Assembly: GCF_030272615.1 (NCBI RefSeq)
Contig: NC_081412.1
Location: 475,919,657-475,983,656 of the forward strand
From: Cryptomeria japonica
Taxonomy: Eukaryota > Streptophyta > Pinopsida > Cupressales > Cupressaceae
Direction: 5' to 3'
DNA: 64,000 nucleotides
Part shown: one piece after another, positions 43,400 through 55,869 of the stretch
Position numbering within the stretch: the stretch's first letter is position 1
Layout: each line of letters starts with the position of its first letter
The notes under the pieces: generated by a model
Seen by the model: the letters and a program-made list of their open reading frames with translations, nothing else
Databases searched by the model: none
Told to the model about the DNA's origin: nothing
Made by a program: the position numbers and the translations under genes

Positions 43400-45470
43400 A
43401 TAGCCAGAACTAAGAATTATTTGGATACAACATTCGAATTATCAATAATTCAATAAAATCTACTAGCTAGCTAGCAGAAAATTGTGGGTCTTTTGTGCAT
43501 TGCATTTTATTGGTCATACTTGCTAGTTTTTTTTCTGTGCTCAAAGCCTGGAAAGCAAAATGATATAGAGAAGTTATAAATTAAAAAATGAAGGAAGAAT
43601 TTAGTTGCTGAGTTGTCTTGTTTGCAGTCTACCATTTTAGAAGAGGCTCCTAGAGTACAGATTTTGTTTTTTGATAGATTTTGGTTTGTTTTTTTAGATA
43701 AACAAATTGATAATTTACGTTAGATTTGGAGATTTCACCTTATTCAGAATCCTTCTACATACCTGAGTGCCACATAGAAAGCTGTTGTGTATGCTAATTT
43801 CCTAAATAAACAAAGATAAAAACATGAAGCTTCTTACAATCCATGACATAAACTGTAAAGCATCTAGTAGGAAATTGTATATAGTTGTATTTACATTTCT
43901 ACTTTCTTTAGAATCTTTGTAATGTCTTTGCTCAGCATCAATAGGACAATTGACCCATTTTGCATGCCTCATCCAAGATTCCTTTCTTCCTTTGGTCTTC
44001 AATCAGAGAATGCTTGTGTGTGTCACCATGCTTTTTGCAATATTCATTTCTTTGTCAGATCTTCTACACAACCTCCCTTTTCTCATGAGAAGCATTGGAT
44101 AGAGAAAGTGAGGATATCTACAGAGAATGTTCCTAAGAGTTGGAACATCGCTAATCAGGGGGCTGGTAGCAATATTATCTTGGATGCACATTGTGGCCAC
44201 AATAAGTGTTTGAGAGAAACCTCTCATAAGATAGTATCTTGAATGTTAGGTTAACCATTTATGCATACTACCCATGATTTTTGAATAAATATTCTAAAGC
44301 AGCAAGGTTTTGGTCACTTTTTCCGTGAAGTCATTATTGATTTACCTCACGATGAGTTGTTTGGTGTCTTTAAGTTTCCTTCACACATAGAGAAACATTG
44401 ATCTTTACTCCAATGCCCATGTTTTACTAGTTTAAAATGTGTTGATTTTGGATGAAACTTTTCATCCAGTAAACTATTAGACTTTTACACCTTGCTATAT
44501 GATCAGTCGGATGGCCATGTGATGCAAGGTTCAACTCTCTTTAGCAACTAATTCTATTTTAATCCTTATGATCCAGTCTTATGGTTCCTTATCTTGTGAA
44601 AGATAGCTCAGATGATCTATTAGTTTCAAATGGCACTCACCCGTAAAGCAAACACTTGGGACTGCATTTCTGCAGTGTTAGACAAGATTCACTAAATCGG
44701 GATAGTAAATAATACTAGGCATCAGAAACCCTCTAAGGAATTACCTGTTACCTTGCATGTGGTTCTTCTCAAGTTACTCAATAATCATAACATCACTAGT
44801 GCTCTGAACCCTTCCTTTATAAATTCATAGAAACACCACTTTATGCTGTAAGGACTGGTATCTCAAATTCAATAAATAATAAGCTGTAACCAAAATTGTT
44901 TTATGAACACATATGCAGCCGGAACAGATTGGACTCAACCAATTTGAAAAATGGGCTACTTGGACCTACTTTAAACTCCTCTGGTTATGCTCATTATGCC
45001 TCGGGTTGTTGACTTCGCCCCTACCTTGTGCTTGTTATTTAATTCCAAGCGTTCCAACATATATTTGGCCTGAAAAGCTAAAATGTCATGATGTTAGTTA
45101 CTAGGAAAAATGATTTATATCTTAGTCCACAGTCTGGAGAAACTGCCAAAGAACTATCTTGAAGCTGATTAAACAAATTAAGGAAATTAGATACTACTTA
45201 AATATGCATCCACTGATGGGCAAGATTATCATAGACCTCAGTTCAAGCACCACATGTCAGTAGAAATGGTGTGGTCCACACTTTCCTATGTTCATCAAGT
45301 TTAAATAACTTTAGGGAACAACAAAAACATATGCTTACCGTTGAAGCTAAACATATTGTAACAAAATAAAATAAATAAATAAAAAATGTTTTTAAACACC
45401 AGTTATATGTAATAATAAATAATAAATATTAAAATAAAAGAGTAAAATTCAGATTTCAGCAGCAAGTTAG
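43400..45470. other. No recognised gene
   Basis: The longest open frame is 106 codons at 43922-44242 on the plus strand, with eight Cys and nine His but no family resemblance, signal peptide or splice context that I trust. I leave it uncalled. Confidence 0.35.
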
Positions 45471-45477
45471 GTCCCCA

Positions 45478-45675
45478 GTGTTCTATATTGATGAAGATCT
45501 ACAAGATTATTCTTCATTTTTGCTTCATCCGATTGGAGTTGTATGTGTTCATTTGAAGCTCAAATCTGAGTGCACAATCAGGGATGGAAAACCCTTGACT
45601 GCATCCTTTGAGGTTAGGACGAAAACACCATCCTCTCACTGGTCAGTTGCATGCAGGAATTGGAGGTTAATCTAA
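45478..45675 (+). other. Unassigned 65-codon open frame
   Basis: It reads from YIDEDLQDYSS through HPIGVVCVHLKLKSEC to RTKTPSSHWSVACRNWRLI. Base composition is richer in GC than its flanks. It is preceded by an acceptor-like CAG. I recognise no domain; it could be an exon remnant or chance. Confidence 0.2.
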
Positions 45676-45679
45676 AATT

Positions 45680-47335
45680 TGCAAATCTGTGTGATTTGGG
45701 TGGGTGATACCTGCTGAAACAAATCAGACAACTCCAACAAGCCACTGCTCATTACCAGGTCAACTAATTCATTGCACAGCAGTGAAAATAAACTGTTGCA
45801 GTGGAGTTGGAAAGATGAAAAATTGCTTTATCATCTATGTTAGATCTGAGTGGATGGTTGAGGTTTCTCAGAAGTGCTTGTGAGAGTCACGCTAGCTGGA
45901 AAGATGTTCATAGCTAAGAGTATTCTTGACTTGGGCTGCAATTGGGAGATCACACATCATTCTTATCAATCACAGGCCATTCAACTCATTGCAATCACTC
46001 ATTTATTGTAATGTCCCCTTTCTGAAATAGAATTTAATAATAAATAATTAGAAAGATTAGTAAAATAAGGTATGTCTTCAGTATTTTTGATATGTGACAA
46101 TAGTCTTGTGAAATCTCCTTGTATTATCTTTATAAATGATAACAACATTAAAGCCCACTATATTCTTCGTTATACGGATCGTTGATTAGTAACTAGTTGA
46201 CTAAGACATACAAGATCATGACTCTACCATTGATTACATTGATCACATACGGTCAACATAACTAGTGTTAGATACATAATCTGATATATTCAAGAAGCCA
46301 TCCCATATCATCACCAAGACAACAGGGAAAATTAGATATTGAGACAGTAAATACAAGGATGATATACATATTCATATAGGTGTAACCTCTGTTTCCCTAA
46401 TCAATCATGTCTATACTAAATGTTAATTCCTACTTGGTGTTTGACATAGGTAGACTTCTACACAACACAGCACTTTAAATATTTTCTGTGTAGGTTATAT
46501 ATTTGACAACTGAAAGTTGTAGGATTGTAGAGAGTAGACTTACGTGGAGAACTTTAGATGTTTAACAGGTGAAAACTGCCAGACTGTTAATTAGTGCCAT
46601 ACTCCTACCACTTCAACATGAATTTTGCAGGGTTTATAATTTGTATTTTCTTAATACTATATCTAACATATGTTTGCACTTGGCTAGAATGTTCTTTCTA
46701 CTTCTCAACCTATTTCTCCTCCCCCCTCGTATTCCTCAACATGTTGGTAGGGAGCCTAAACTTATTGAGAAACTTCATCCTACTGTATCTAATATCTCCC
46801 CTTTTGATTTCATTCAAACTTCACCTACATGCCATTCATATCTCCACTTATGATTTTATTCAAACTTCACCTACATTAATAAGTATAGGATAAAGTATAC
46901 CTTGATTGATAATGGATCAGGTTTTAATTTTGTAACATAAACTTATTACATTAAATCAATATGGATACCTCCCTCATTCAACTTTATTGTCTCTCTATTC
47001 ATGGCTTTGATTATGTTGGCAACATTTGTTAGGTTGATGTAGCCAATTTAGAACAAAAATGAAATCATTAATAAAAACACAAAGAGATACTAGAATGGAC
47101 CAATTTTTACTTCACTATTCTTCTCTTCCAATCTATTTCTACAAATGCAAAAAAATTACAATAACAAGTAATCCAAAATTACCCTTTTTTGGTAGTTTTT
47201 GACAACTTTCAGTACTTACCATTCTTTGGTAATTTTCAAACTTATTGAAAAAATGATGAGAAATTTATAAATATCTAAAAATCATAACTTTGATGCAAAT
47301 TGCCAACTTTCTAAACTAATAAGAAACATCAGTTT
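45680..47335. other. No recognised gene; possible LTR start at 46007-46012
   Basis: TGTAATGTCCCCTTTCTGAA at 46007 resembles the opening of gymnosperm gypsy LTRs (compare TGTCCCTTCTTTAG of Gypsy-1), but neither an end nor a partner was found. The remainder is AT-rich. A 45-base near-repeat ('catt...tcaaacttcacctaca') occurs at 46810-46875. Confidence 0.3.
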
Positions 47336-47340
47336 AAAAA

Positions 47341-47430
47341 TAACTAAAAAATCAACCTTCTAAAATCTAAAATAACTAAAAAATCAACCTTCTAAAATCT
47401 AAAATAACTAAAAAATCAGCTTTCTAAATT
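47341..47430. repeat. 32-bp tandem repeat, 2.8 copies
   Basis: The unit 'taactaaaaaatcaaccttc...' starts at 47341, 47373 and 47405; the first two copies are identical by eye and the third carries changes. Confidence 0.85.
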
Positions 47431-47856
47431 CTTTGAAAAAATGGAAAATGCTCTTTTTGAAGCCCCTACATTATTCTCCTTTGGTTGAAAAGAACGCATA
47501 AGTTTCTATCCTCAAATTGTTGCCACTTGCGTTGATGCAACTTCTTCAACTCCAAGTCTATAATTTGGGTGCTATCTACTCGCAATGGTCTATTCCACTA
47601 TACCAAATATCTATTATGTTAACCTTGTAGAATGTGAATTGTCTTCATTCCCACTATTTTTCCTTTTGGCTCTTCTTCCACATGCATTTCATCTTTAATA
47701 AAATTGAAAAAATTAAATTTTACCTCATTCTCCTCCACTGTTACTGCAAAATCATCATCTTCATTTCGAGTTGTACTATGATGTTTAAAATCTTGAACAT
47801 ACCCTAAAGGAACTAATTTGGGTATTTTTTCAGCTTCTTCTCTGCGCATCATCAAG

Positions 47857-47923
47857 GCATAACAGAAACTTGTTACCTTCAATTCTAAGGCATAACGAAA
47901 ACGTGTTACCTTCAGTTCTTTGA
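47857..47923 (-). repeat. 33-bp in-frame tandem duplication inside Gypsy-0
   Basis: The protein text ELKVTRFRYAL is followed by ELKVTSFCYAL; at DNA level two 33-base units differ at a few positions. It lies in the fairly open frame downstream of the protease (47619-48038). Confidence 0.8.
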
Positions 47924-50515
47924 CTGGTTCTCTTGTAGACATTAAACTAGTAATTTTGTGTTCATCCTTAAGAGGCAATACAATCACTTTCGAACCATCC
48001 TTCCAAAATTTATATGTATTTTTTTGGCCATCATGCAATGCCTTCTAGTCATATTACCATGGTCTTCCCAATAACACATGGAATGCATCCATTGGAATGA
48101 CATCACGCCATACTTCATCTTTGTAAGTTTTTCCTATAGATAACTTAACCAAGCACCTCTTATTAATAACAACTTCATTTCCCTTTTTAAACCATGAAAT
48201 ACCATAAGGATAGGGATGATTTTCACATTAAAAGTTTATTTTATGTACCATTTCTCTAGAAATCATTTTCTCACAACTATCACTATCAACAATAACATGA
48301 CATACATTTCCACCTTAAGTGCAACCAGTTTGAAAAGTATTTATTCAAATCCAAGAACCTTCACAAGTTCTTATTTATTACCAAACAATAACTTATCTAT
48401 TTTATTGGCTTTAATTTTTTAATAAGAGAGGAACAATTTATCCTCATAGAGTCAAATGGTTATAGGTGGTTGCATTCAAAAGTAGTCAAGTTAAAATTTT
48501 ACATGTCTAGACAAGGGTTTGAAAGTACTCAAGTATACATAGTATGTATTAGTCCAAGTTAAAATGGAAATTTGGATCACTTATGGACTATAGAAGGGAC
48601 TAATTTAATGGAGGAGAGACATGGATGACCCAACTTCACACGAAATTGGTCTAAGGTAGGAATTATGGTAAAGATCACACCCAATATTTTAGGTCCAACC
48701 TAGATACAAAGCGTTATGGAACCAATAGAAGGATAAATGAAACCATCATGCATGTTAATCAAGACTTCAATTTTTTCATTATTATTTGATACAATTAATA
48801 TGTGTAAAGTAACTCTTCTACAACAAAATTTACCATGTATACTAGATTAATGAATACCTCACATGTAGGTTTGTCATTAATTATTGTGGTATTTTAAAAA
48901 AGTCCATCGGGTTGATGCTAAGAGTTATCTCTCTGGATGAAGATAATGTGAGATTCAAGATTAGGATTAGGTTTTTCTTTGTTATGGAAAGCATATATCA
49001 TTTTAATTATTCTTTCAAGTTGGTTAGTTAGGGAATAAAGATCTCTAGAAGAGGAATTTAGTTTGACAAAATCTATTGAATGGAAAAGTAATGCATTGGT
49101 AAAATTTTACAAGTTTTCATTAGGAAGTTGTATGGATTTACTCTCTTTATTATGTATACCAAACACCTATATGATATTAGGGTCAATAAGGTCTTGGAGC
49201 TCATGTCTTAGATGCATACGTCACTCAATATCATATCAAGAAGTACCATGATAGTAACAAAAGGCCTTTAGGTTAATGACAGAGTTACGATTTTGGAAGC
49301 ATCTTTGAGATTTTTTGGAGGAGGTCTACTTAAGTTATATTTTAGAAATTTAATAATAATACAATGTAAGGATTAAAAAATCTAGGAAATATTTTTATTA
49401 TTTCGTCTAGATGAAAAGTGGGTTGAAATAGGAGGTGTTACAAGTGCTACTTGTTCCTAAATACAATTAGAAGGAGAATTTATTTTAATAAATATTTTAC
49501 TTTTGTTCTTAAATTTTGTTGATAAGATGAAGGAAACACATCTAACTGGTAAACTAGATTCATCTTGACTAACTAATAGTTAATAATCAAGACGGGTTGT
49601 CCATAATTATGTAAATGAATTAAATTTCATGAACAACATCTAATCTTAAATTCTTGACCATAGGTTTCTAATGGAAAACCTTTATAAATCAACATCTAGA
49701 AGAGAGTATCAAATTTATGAATAAATATTTTGATTTCCACCTAGAAAATCTATTATTTTTCTTTTACTCCTTATTCACAATGTGCCAAATCAATTAAAGT
49801 TACTTGAGGTCCACTATTGTTTTAAAAATATTGTATTAATTGATTAACAAGTTGTGAATAAGATTTAATTAAATTTTTATGTAATTATAAAAAAAAAAAA
49901 CCAAGGCCATTCCTTTCAATGAACAATGAAAGTGTTTTACAACAAGAACATTCTTAAGAATGGAATCACTGTATAAAGTGCTAAAAGTGAATGCATGAGT
50001 GTTAGGGTCTTATTTCCCATTATATCTCTCAAGATTTGGTTTCTCAATGTTTTAGGTAATGGGAGTCTTTAGAATGGTGTATGAAGGTAGAGTACAAGTG
50101 TAATATTATGGAAGGGTCAGTTGAGGTTGATTTTTTCTTACCTTGTCTAGCTTTTGTTGTAATGAAGAAATATATTGCAATAGCTTGTTAATTATGAAGT
50201 TGGAAGGTGAATTAATTTGTGAAAGCTTGGAATTTAAAGGTCAAGTGAAATTAATGGTAGGTGGTGGAACATTGTGGTAGGTAAGATGTGGAGCGGATTT
50301 CTTAATGGTATGGTAAGGATTTTGAGAAAAAAAGAGAGAGTAGAGGAGTGTGGGAAATAAGTATATTGATAATAAGGATTCAAACACATAACCCCAAAAA
50401 TAATGTTAGTGGCATTACCATTTTATGTGCAACAATAGACATGATGAAATATGTGAATGTGGGAATAGAAGATACTATGATGGGTATCAATAGTGACATC
50501 CCTATTCGGTTTTGA

Positions 50516-50517
<2 letters not shown>

Positions 50518-50583
<66 letters not shown>
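50518..50583. repeat. (AT)33 microsatellite
   Basis: An uninterrupted AT dinucleotide run of about 66 bases within the decayed gag of Gypsy-0. It is read as Ile-Tyr repeats on the minus strand, which is not a real protein. Confidence 0.95.
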
Positions 50584-50585
<2 letters not shown>

Positions 50586-50922
50586 AAGTATGTCTATGTA
50601 ACTGGCCATGATGTTAGTGATTTGATCTACTATGTGAGAGACACTACATATAATATCCACAACATGTGAGTCGCCATGTATTGATCTTCTTAGATTCTCA
50701 ATTAGAGCGCTAATCTCTCCATTCAAGTATTTTGTATTCTTAAATTGTTGGAATCCTTATAATTCCTTGTTGATCTTCTTTACTTGTTCATCAAACTCTT
50801 GAACCATAGGGTTATACACATCATGAGAATCATGACAGTAGTTGTTTACATGTATTATATGTAATGCCTACCACAAAACCCTATAGAAACTAACATATAA
50901 TCTAGGAAAAGATGGAAATAAA

Positions 50923-52353
50923 TGTCAAGTCCCCTCTTTAGCTTTGTCTAGCAGAGACATGTGAGTTAGCTTATTATAGGGTCTTGTAGGCTGACAGTGA
51001 TGGATAGAGACTCAGTGTGGTTATACAATGTTTGGGACTTGGTGTTCTACCAGTAGTTGATCAGTTTGGAGCAATTCCTTATTTTTAGGAGGTAGTTCCT
51101 ACATTTATGGAGGATATCCCTACTATTTAGGAGGTTATGACCATACCCAGGGTTGGGTCTCCTTGAGATTATTCCTTGGGTTCAGTTTCAGAGGATTTGG
51201 CTTTGTTTCCTAGTTTCTAGGAGCATCCCTAGATTTTAGGGATGAGATTGCCAGTAGATCTTTGATTTCCGACTTCAGTCACAGATAGGTGGCAGGTTGA
51301 CTTTCTCGTTTGTGGTGTCATTTGAGCATTTTGCAACTATTCGGGTTATATTTCTAATATTTCCTAAGTTAGATTTTATTATTTAAATAAGGCTATGTTT
51401 ATAGCCATTTTGGAGTAATAAGGGGTTTTTGGCCTCATCTGGATGCATAACCCTTGGTGTAATAGCTCATCTAAAAGGTTTTGGACTTTTCTAAATATTT
51501 CTCTCTTGACTCAGATCCTTTCGGTGAATGGATTTCTTTATATTTGAAAAAGGGTCGTTTTCTATGCACTTGGCAACTTAAAATGAGAAATATAACATTT
51601 TAACCCTAAACGCCACATTGAGTCACTTTTATGGTTTGAGCTAAGTGGGAAGGTATTATAAGGAAGTTGAGACCTAATTCTTCATTATCTTCTACACATT
51701 TTACATCTTGGATTTGAGATTTTGGCTCTAGAAGATCTTTTCAGCATCTGGGACACCAACCCCAATGCCTTGCCTATTTGGGATGTAGCCCCCAAATACA
51801 GTGGTTTGGATTTGCTTGCAGCTATTAGCATCTTGGAGATTGTATGACTCAATTTTTGGAGGTTTCAGTGATTCTGACAGAGTTTAGCATGGTGTTTAAG
51901 GGTTTCTATCCAGTTGGGTGTACTTGGTAGCCGTACGGCTATACCTGGTAGCCACTTTCCTTCCCACGTGCAGCACTTGGGGGGCTGGAATCTTGCCGTA
52001 GCTTCATTCCTGGTTATATTACTCTTTCAGCATCCAGGTTGGGTTCATTCTTGATTGTAATCTTCCTGAAATTATTGGAAATCTTCATCTGGTTAAATAT
52101 TTAATTTTATATTCAGAAATCTACCTTGAATCAAATTTGTTTTGGCTGTATATGAACTTCATTTTCAGTACTTTGTTCATGTACTTTTACTTCATTTATT
52201 ACTTGTTGAAAAATCATCAAAACACAAAAAGAATCCAACCCTTCTGCAACCTTTGTCTATTTCTGAAAGAAAATATTAATAAATGGGAAAAATCAATTTA
52301 AAATAATACAAATAACAGCAGATCAGTAAAAGAGATCCATCAGGGATCTTTCA
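50923..52353 (+). repeat. Gypsy-1 5' LTR
   Basis: It runs from TGTCAAGTCCCCTCTTTAGC to GGGATCTTTCA next to the primer site. It aligns through its full length with 57599-59025; the visible differences are mostly transitions. The left LTR has a few extra bases at its very start. Confidence 0.9.
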
Positions 52354-52518
52354 GTGGTATCAGAGCTATCATCCTGCTAGCCTATAGGGTTTGTGTGGAA
52401 TTTTCACACCAGGGTTACACTTTATTCTATGCATCTGGGTAGAGAGGAGATACACAGGTATTATACACACAGGGTAGCTCAACAAAAGCGTCAGAGTGGA
52501 ATTGAATAGGTACCCAAT

Positions 52519-53745
52519 ATGGCAGATGAATAACTGGGTGCTAGACAAAACCGAATTGAGGATGAAGAATGGAAGATGATGAGAACTCTCATCACTACAC
52601 AGCCCAGGATAGTCCAGACACTTGACAGATTACAGGAAACCTTGGCATGAATGGAGTTGGATAGACATAGGGGCAGACATGGGCGAAGTAGATCAGTTTC
52701 AGTGGCAAGCAGTCAACATAGCCATCAGTCCCATTCATCAGTTGGGAGCTCCCTTCATTCCTCTAGGCGGGAATGCCATCGTACACCTGCTATGGATAGA
52801 CCTTTGCTTCCTCAGTTTGTACTAGGTGAACAACCAGTACAGGTAGATCCACCAGAGGTTGGGTTCCAGGAGTCAGTTTTGGCAGCCATAGCTGAGTGGA
52901 GAGCCCTACCCCCAGAGGTTAGGGATGTTTTCCCTCTTCCCCAGTATTGTGCACAACGTAGAGATACAACTAGGATCAGAGGAGATCGTGGTTATAGACC
53001 ACCACAGCAGTAGAACTATGACCTCAATAGAGCTACTAGGAAGATCACATTGGCTACATATGATGGCTCTGGTGATATGAGTGCACGAGCTTGGGTGCAC
53101 AAGCTAGACATATATCTATCCTTGAGGCCCATGCCTGAGCGTGAGGCTATTCAGTTTGTTGTGTTGCATTTAGATGGGATTTCCTATGATTGGTGGCACC
53201 ATGGATTGGTCACCCAGGATCACGCCTTAGTGCGTTCCTATGTCGAGTTCACTGAACGACTCATTACACGGTTTGATCGTAAGGATACAGAGCTCTACTA
53301 TAGAGAGTTGGCACATCTTAGATAGACTGGGCATGCAGAAGCTTATATTAATGAGTTCCAGCATATTGCGGTTATGGTACCTGATATGCCCTAGAGGCGA
53401 AGTGTGATGTTATTTATTGAGGGATTGCAGGATAGACTTAAGGGATTGGTACATGCTTTCCAGCCGGCCACTCTTAAGGAGGCCATTGATGTGACATTGA
53501 GACTGGATACTATTCCCACTTCTTATCAGGTAGATAAGAAGCCATTCAGGGACTCCTGGCCTGCACAAAACGCCAATACTTCACAGAATAAAGGAGGGTC
53601 ATCATCTAGACCTCCTTGGATGAATCAGGAGACGAGGAGCGAATTGAGAAGGAAAAAGCTATGCTTTTCCTGCAAGGAACCTTGGGAACCAAGACACCGT
53701 TGTATGGGTAAAGGAAAGGTTCATTTGATTGAGGTGACAGTTGAG
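52519..53745 (+). pseudogene. Gypsy-1 gag
   Basis: ATG at 52519 (MADE, then a stop). Ser/His-rich N-terminus (SVASSQHSHQSHSSVGSS), capsid core ATYDGSGDMSARAWVHKLDIYL, GISYDWWHHGL, FTERLITRFDRKD, VMLFIEGLQDRLKGLVHAF, and a knuckle of the CX2CX7HXC kind (CFSCKEPWEPRHRC, about 53665). Stops after residues such as RGYRPPQQ and AHLR break it. Gag would assemble the particle and pack the RNA. Confidence 0.85.
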
Positions 53746-53859
53746 TTAGGGGATGAGGAGGTACCCGACACTGACACTGAGGATAGCATGGAGGATGTTG
53801 AGCAGGTGCAGACACAGTTGGAGTTAGATACCCCTGAGCTTTTGGCAACAACCAAAGTA

Positions 53860-55745
53860 ACTATGGCTACCCTCTCTAGTTATCCTAAATTTCGTGCCTT
53901 TCGGTTGAAAGGTACACTGAAGGGAAAGCAGGTCATGAGCTTGGTAGACACAGGTGCCATGCATAACTTTATTGGTCAGAAGTTAGTGGAGAGGCATGGA
54001 TTATAGTATGAGGAGTTTGGTGGTTTTGGAGTGAAGGTGGCAGATGGTGCAGTTTTGGGCTATACTAAATGGATTCCACAACTTAGTATTTAGATGGGGG
54101 ATTATACTCTGACCGATGATTTTTATGTGCTTCCATTAGAGGAATATGATGTGGTCTTGGGCATGCAGTGGTTACAAGGTATTGGGCGTTACATTATTGA
54201 TCACCACCGTATGCAGTTAGAGTTCCTTTCTGGGGGGAAGAAGACTATCTTGAGGGAAACTTCAGATGGTGGACCTAAGGAGGTGTCTTCTCGCAAGATG
54301 GAGACTATTATTAGACATAATGATGTGATTTGGGCTACACATTGTTTGGTGAAGTCCAAAACACCTACACCTTAGGATGGCAGGGCATTTCATGTTGATA
54401 TTCAGTCAGTGATGGACCATCATGGGAGAGTATTTGGTGACATACCTTCTGGAGTGCCTCTAGGTAGAGGTTTTGAGCATGGTATAGAGATGGAGGATGG
54501 AGCGAAGCTAGTGATTACTACCCCATATCATCATCCTAGAGCCTATAAGGATGAGATTGAGAAGACTATTCATGAGTTGTTGGATATGGGTTTCATTCAG
54601 CCTAGTTCTAGCCCCTTTGCTTCTTCTGTAGTGCTTGTTAAGAAGAAGGATGGGACTCTACGGATGTGTATAGATTACAGAGCCTTGAACAAGAAGACAA
54701 TAAAGAATAGATACCCTATTCCACGCATTGATGAGTTGTTGGATGAGCTTCATGGAGCTATCCACTTCTCTAAGATTGATCTTCATTCAGGTTACCATCA
54801 GATACGTGTACAAGCAGAGGATGTACACAAGACTGCCTTCCATTGTCACTATGGGCACTTTGAGTTTCTGGTAATTCCTTTTGGCCTTACCAATGCACTA
54901 GCCACTTTCCAGTCCTGTATGAACCATATCTTCAACAAGCAGTTGAGGAAGTCGGTTCTAGTGTTCTTTGACGACATATTGATTTACAGTCATACTTGGG
55001 AGGACCATCTTAGACATGTTGAGGAGGTACTTAGCATTATGGAGAGCTAGTCTCTATTTGTGAAGTTATCCAAATGTGAGTTTGGACTTAGGGAGGTTTT
55101 ATATTTGGTCCATGTGATCAGTGCTGATGGGGTGAAGGTGCATGAGGAGAAGATTCAGGCGATTTGGGATTGGCCCTGCCCTTAGAACATTACTGAGTTA
55201 TGTGGGTTCTTTGGTTTATGTGCTTATTACAGAAGATTTGTGAGAGGTTTCTCTCAGTTGGCAGCACCTTTGATAGACCTCACAAAGAAAGGGGCATTTA
55301 GATGGACAGAACAGGCACAGGGAGTCTTTAATAGACTCAAGGAGGTTATGAGCACTTGTCTAGTTTTGGCATTACTTGATTTCTCGTAGCCATTTGTCCT
55401 AGAGTGTGATGCTTTAGGTCTAGGCATAGGAGTTGTGTTGATGTAGAACAGACATCCCATTACCTATGAGAGCCAGAAGCTACGAGATAATGAGAGGTTG
55501 TACTCTACCTATGATAAGGAAATGTTGGCTATTATGCATGCTTTAGCCAAATTTAGACAGTATCTTGTTGGTAGCAAATTTGTGGTAAGAACCGACCACA
55601 ACAGTTTGAAATATTTCCTAGATCAGACAGAGCTCAATGATTGACAACAAAAATGGGTGAGCAAGATTCAAGCTTATGATTTCGATATCGAATTCATAAA
55701 GGGGAAGAATAATACTATGGCTGATGCACTCTCTAGGAAACCCTC
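53860..55745 (+). pseudogene. Gypsy-1 protease, reverse transcriptase and RNase H
   Basis: Protease: MSLVDTGAMHNFIG near 53940, then DVVLGMQWLQGIG. RT: HELLDMGFIQPSSSPFASSVVLVKKKDGT, MCIDYRALNKKTIKNRYPIPRIDELLDEL, FSKIDLHSGYHQIRV, FGLTNALATFQ, and the catalytic VFFDDILIYS (about 54958-54990). RNase H: LECDALGLGIGVVLM, STYDKEMLAIMHAL, VRTDHNSLKYFLDQ. Stops are TAG in nearly all cases. The RT frame 54409-55050 is free of stops for 213 codons. Confidence 0.9.
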
Positions 55746-55869
55746 ACTTGTTGCCCTATGTTCATTGAGTGAGATTTCAGCAGATTGGAAGGCTCAACTT
55801 TTGGTTGAGTATTCCAAAAATCAGCATGCTTGTGAGGTCATAGATGGTTTGATAGTGGATGACATATAG

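Larger units (their letters stand above)
47480..50890 (-). mobile_element. Gypsy-0: decayed minus-strand Ty3/gypsy element (gag to protease)
   Basis: Reading down from 50830: VQEFDEQVKKINKEL...YLNGEISALIENLRRS (gag start), the gag core with DPNTHAFTFSTLYSD and VKHFHCSLKGMALVFF (about 49900-50035), RLRHELQDLIDPNII (about 49200), protease VCHVIVDSDSCEKMI (about 48265-48310), then DEVWRDVIPMDAFHVLLGRPW and LHDGQKNTYKFW (about 48110-48000), the block between protease and RT. RT itself is absent and no LTR was identified. Stops and frameshifts are very frequent, so this is older than Gypsy-1. Confidence 0.7.

Noticed and set aside
43922-44242. 106-codon plus-strand open frame with many Cys and His
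   Set aside because: No regular Cys/His spacing, signal peptide or known domain; an opposed frame of similar length exists. Not supported as a gene.
46007-46480. Possible gypsy LTR starting TGTAATGTCCCC
   Set aside because: No end, partner LTR, primer site or target duplication was found; kept only as a note in the region entry.
50502-50726. 74-codon frame with Ile-Tyr repeats
   Set aside because: The Ile-Tyr part is the translated (AT)n microsatellite; the remainder belongs to decayed Gypsy-0 gag.
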